Shown here: positions 63,860 to 64,000 of the stretch, piece by piece
How the letters are laid out: each line of letters starts with the position of its first letter
How positions within the stretch are numbered: the stretch's first letter is position 1
Assembly: GCA_014384345.1 (NCBI GenBank)
Contig: JACNGB010000049.1
Span: 16,742 to 80,741, forward strand
Length of the DNA: 64,000 nucleotides
Source of the DNA: Candidatus Thioglobus pontius
GTDB lineage: Bacteria > Pseudomonadota > Gammaproteobacteria > PS1 > Pseudothioglobaceae
Direction: 5' to 3'
Notes under the pieces: generated by a model
The model's input: only the letters and a program-made list of their open reading frames with translations
What the model was told of the DNA's origin: nothing
Database searches by the model: none
Position numbers and translations under genes: made by a program

Positions 63860-64000
63860 TTTACAAAACAAAACACCCAAACTATTAGTCATTGGCGATT
63901 TGATGATTGATCATTATTTATGGGGATCGTGCGAACGAATTTCTCCTGAAGCACCTGTGCAGGTTGTTAATGTTAAAAGCGAAAGTGCAGTGCTTGGTGG
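63852..64000 (+). CDS. hldE: Bifunctional heptose-7-phosphate kinase / heptose-1-phosphate adenylyltransferase, N-terminal part
   Basis: The first 49 codons are in the window; the gene runs off the right edge and is not in the ORF track. MLNLQNKTPKLLVIGDLMIDHYLWG and ISPEAPVQVVNVKSESAVLGG are the start of the HldE ribokinase-type domain. It makes the substrate for HldD. Its ATG lies in the last codons of the PIN toxin gene. Confidence 0.92.
   Translation, partial: MLNLQNKTPKLLVIGDLMIDHYLWGSCERISPEAPVQVVNVKSESAVLG

Noticed and set aside
1-64000. CRISPR arrays, prophage or IS elements
   Set aside because: No regularly spaced repeats, transposase, integrase (other than XerD) or phage structural genes were seen on either strand.

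Overview
The window reads as a chromosomal segment of an AT-rich, free-living gammaproteobacterial sulfur oxidiser of the SUP05 / Candidatus Thioglobus type. The grounds are a complete oxidative-type (reverse) dissimilatory sulfite reductase operon in the order dsrABEFHCMKLJOPNR, gammaproteobacterial housekeeping and LPS genes, tightly packed and often overlapping genes, and short versions of several enzymes (Pgi, MetF, FolD). The assignment is inference; no rRNA lies in the window. There is no phage, IS element or CRISPR array.

Layout. 1-6.6 kb: end of dapB, a signal-peptide ATP-dependent DNA ligase, kdsA, trpC, an OsmC protein, two small envelope proteins, tRNA-Ser(GCU), thiG and an erythromycin-esterase-like protein. 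6.6-12.9 kb: bioF-bioH-yjdF, purE-purK, a LysE exporter and small proteins. 12.9-18.4 kb: folD, kdsB, trm112, lpxK, psiE, lolC-lolD, panD. 18.5-26.7 kb: a complete Na+-pumping oxaloacetate decarboxylase (oadGAB), tRNA-Leu(CAA), infA, metF, hemD, a Ca2+/Na+ antiporter and tsaE. 26.7-39.2 kb: the dsr operon on the minus strand, followed upstream by gltD. 40.9-51.5 kb: rplS, xerD, greA, carA-mlaA-carB, an HMA protein with thiS, a PP-loop sulfurtransferase, prmA, a 55-residue orphan protein and a single-cysteine DsrC paralogue. 51.8-64 kb: alaS, yciO-yciV, rfaH, glmS, galU, pgi, hldD and the start of hldE, interspersed with three toxin-antitoxin pairs and the relic of a fourth.

How the genes work together. 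DsrAB, the DsrEFH-DsrC relay, the DsrMKJOP membrane complex and DsrL form the pathway that oxidises stored sulfur to sulfite. DsrN makes the siroheme amide cofactor. A second DsrC-like protein, a PP-loop thiolase-like protein and ThiS/ThiG belong to sulfur-relay and sulfur-insertion chemistry elsewhere in the window. kdsA, kdsB, lpxK, hldD/E, galU, pgi and rfaH supply lipopolysaccharide.

The most striking observation is regulatory. The promoter and leader of dsrA (39173-39279, minus strand) and those of an unrelated 55-codon gene 11 kb away (50761-50864, plus strand) share one architecture: two inverted repeats, a -10 box and a leader hairpin. The three spacings of 8, 16 and 13 nt are identical, and the repeat arms carry paired compensatory differences. 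This suggests an undescribed dsr control module and a new small-protein member of the dsr regulon. A second non-coding novelty is a pair of ~118-bp palindromic repeats at 42.2 and 51.5 kb whose arm sequences differ between copies yet stay self-complementary. All readings were made by eye, without database searches.
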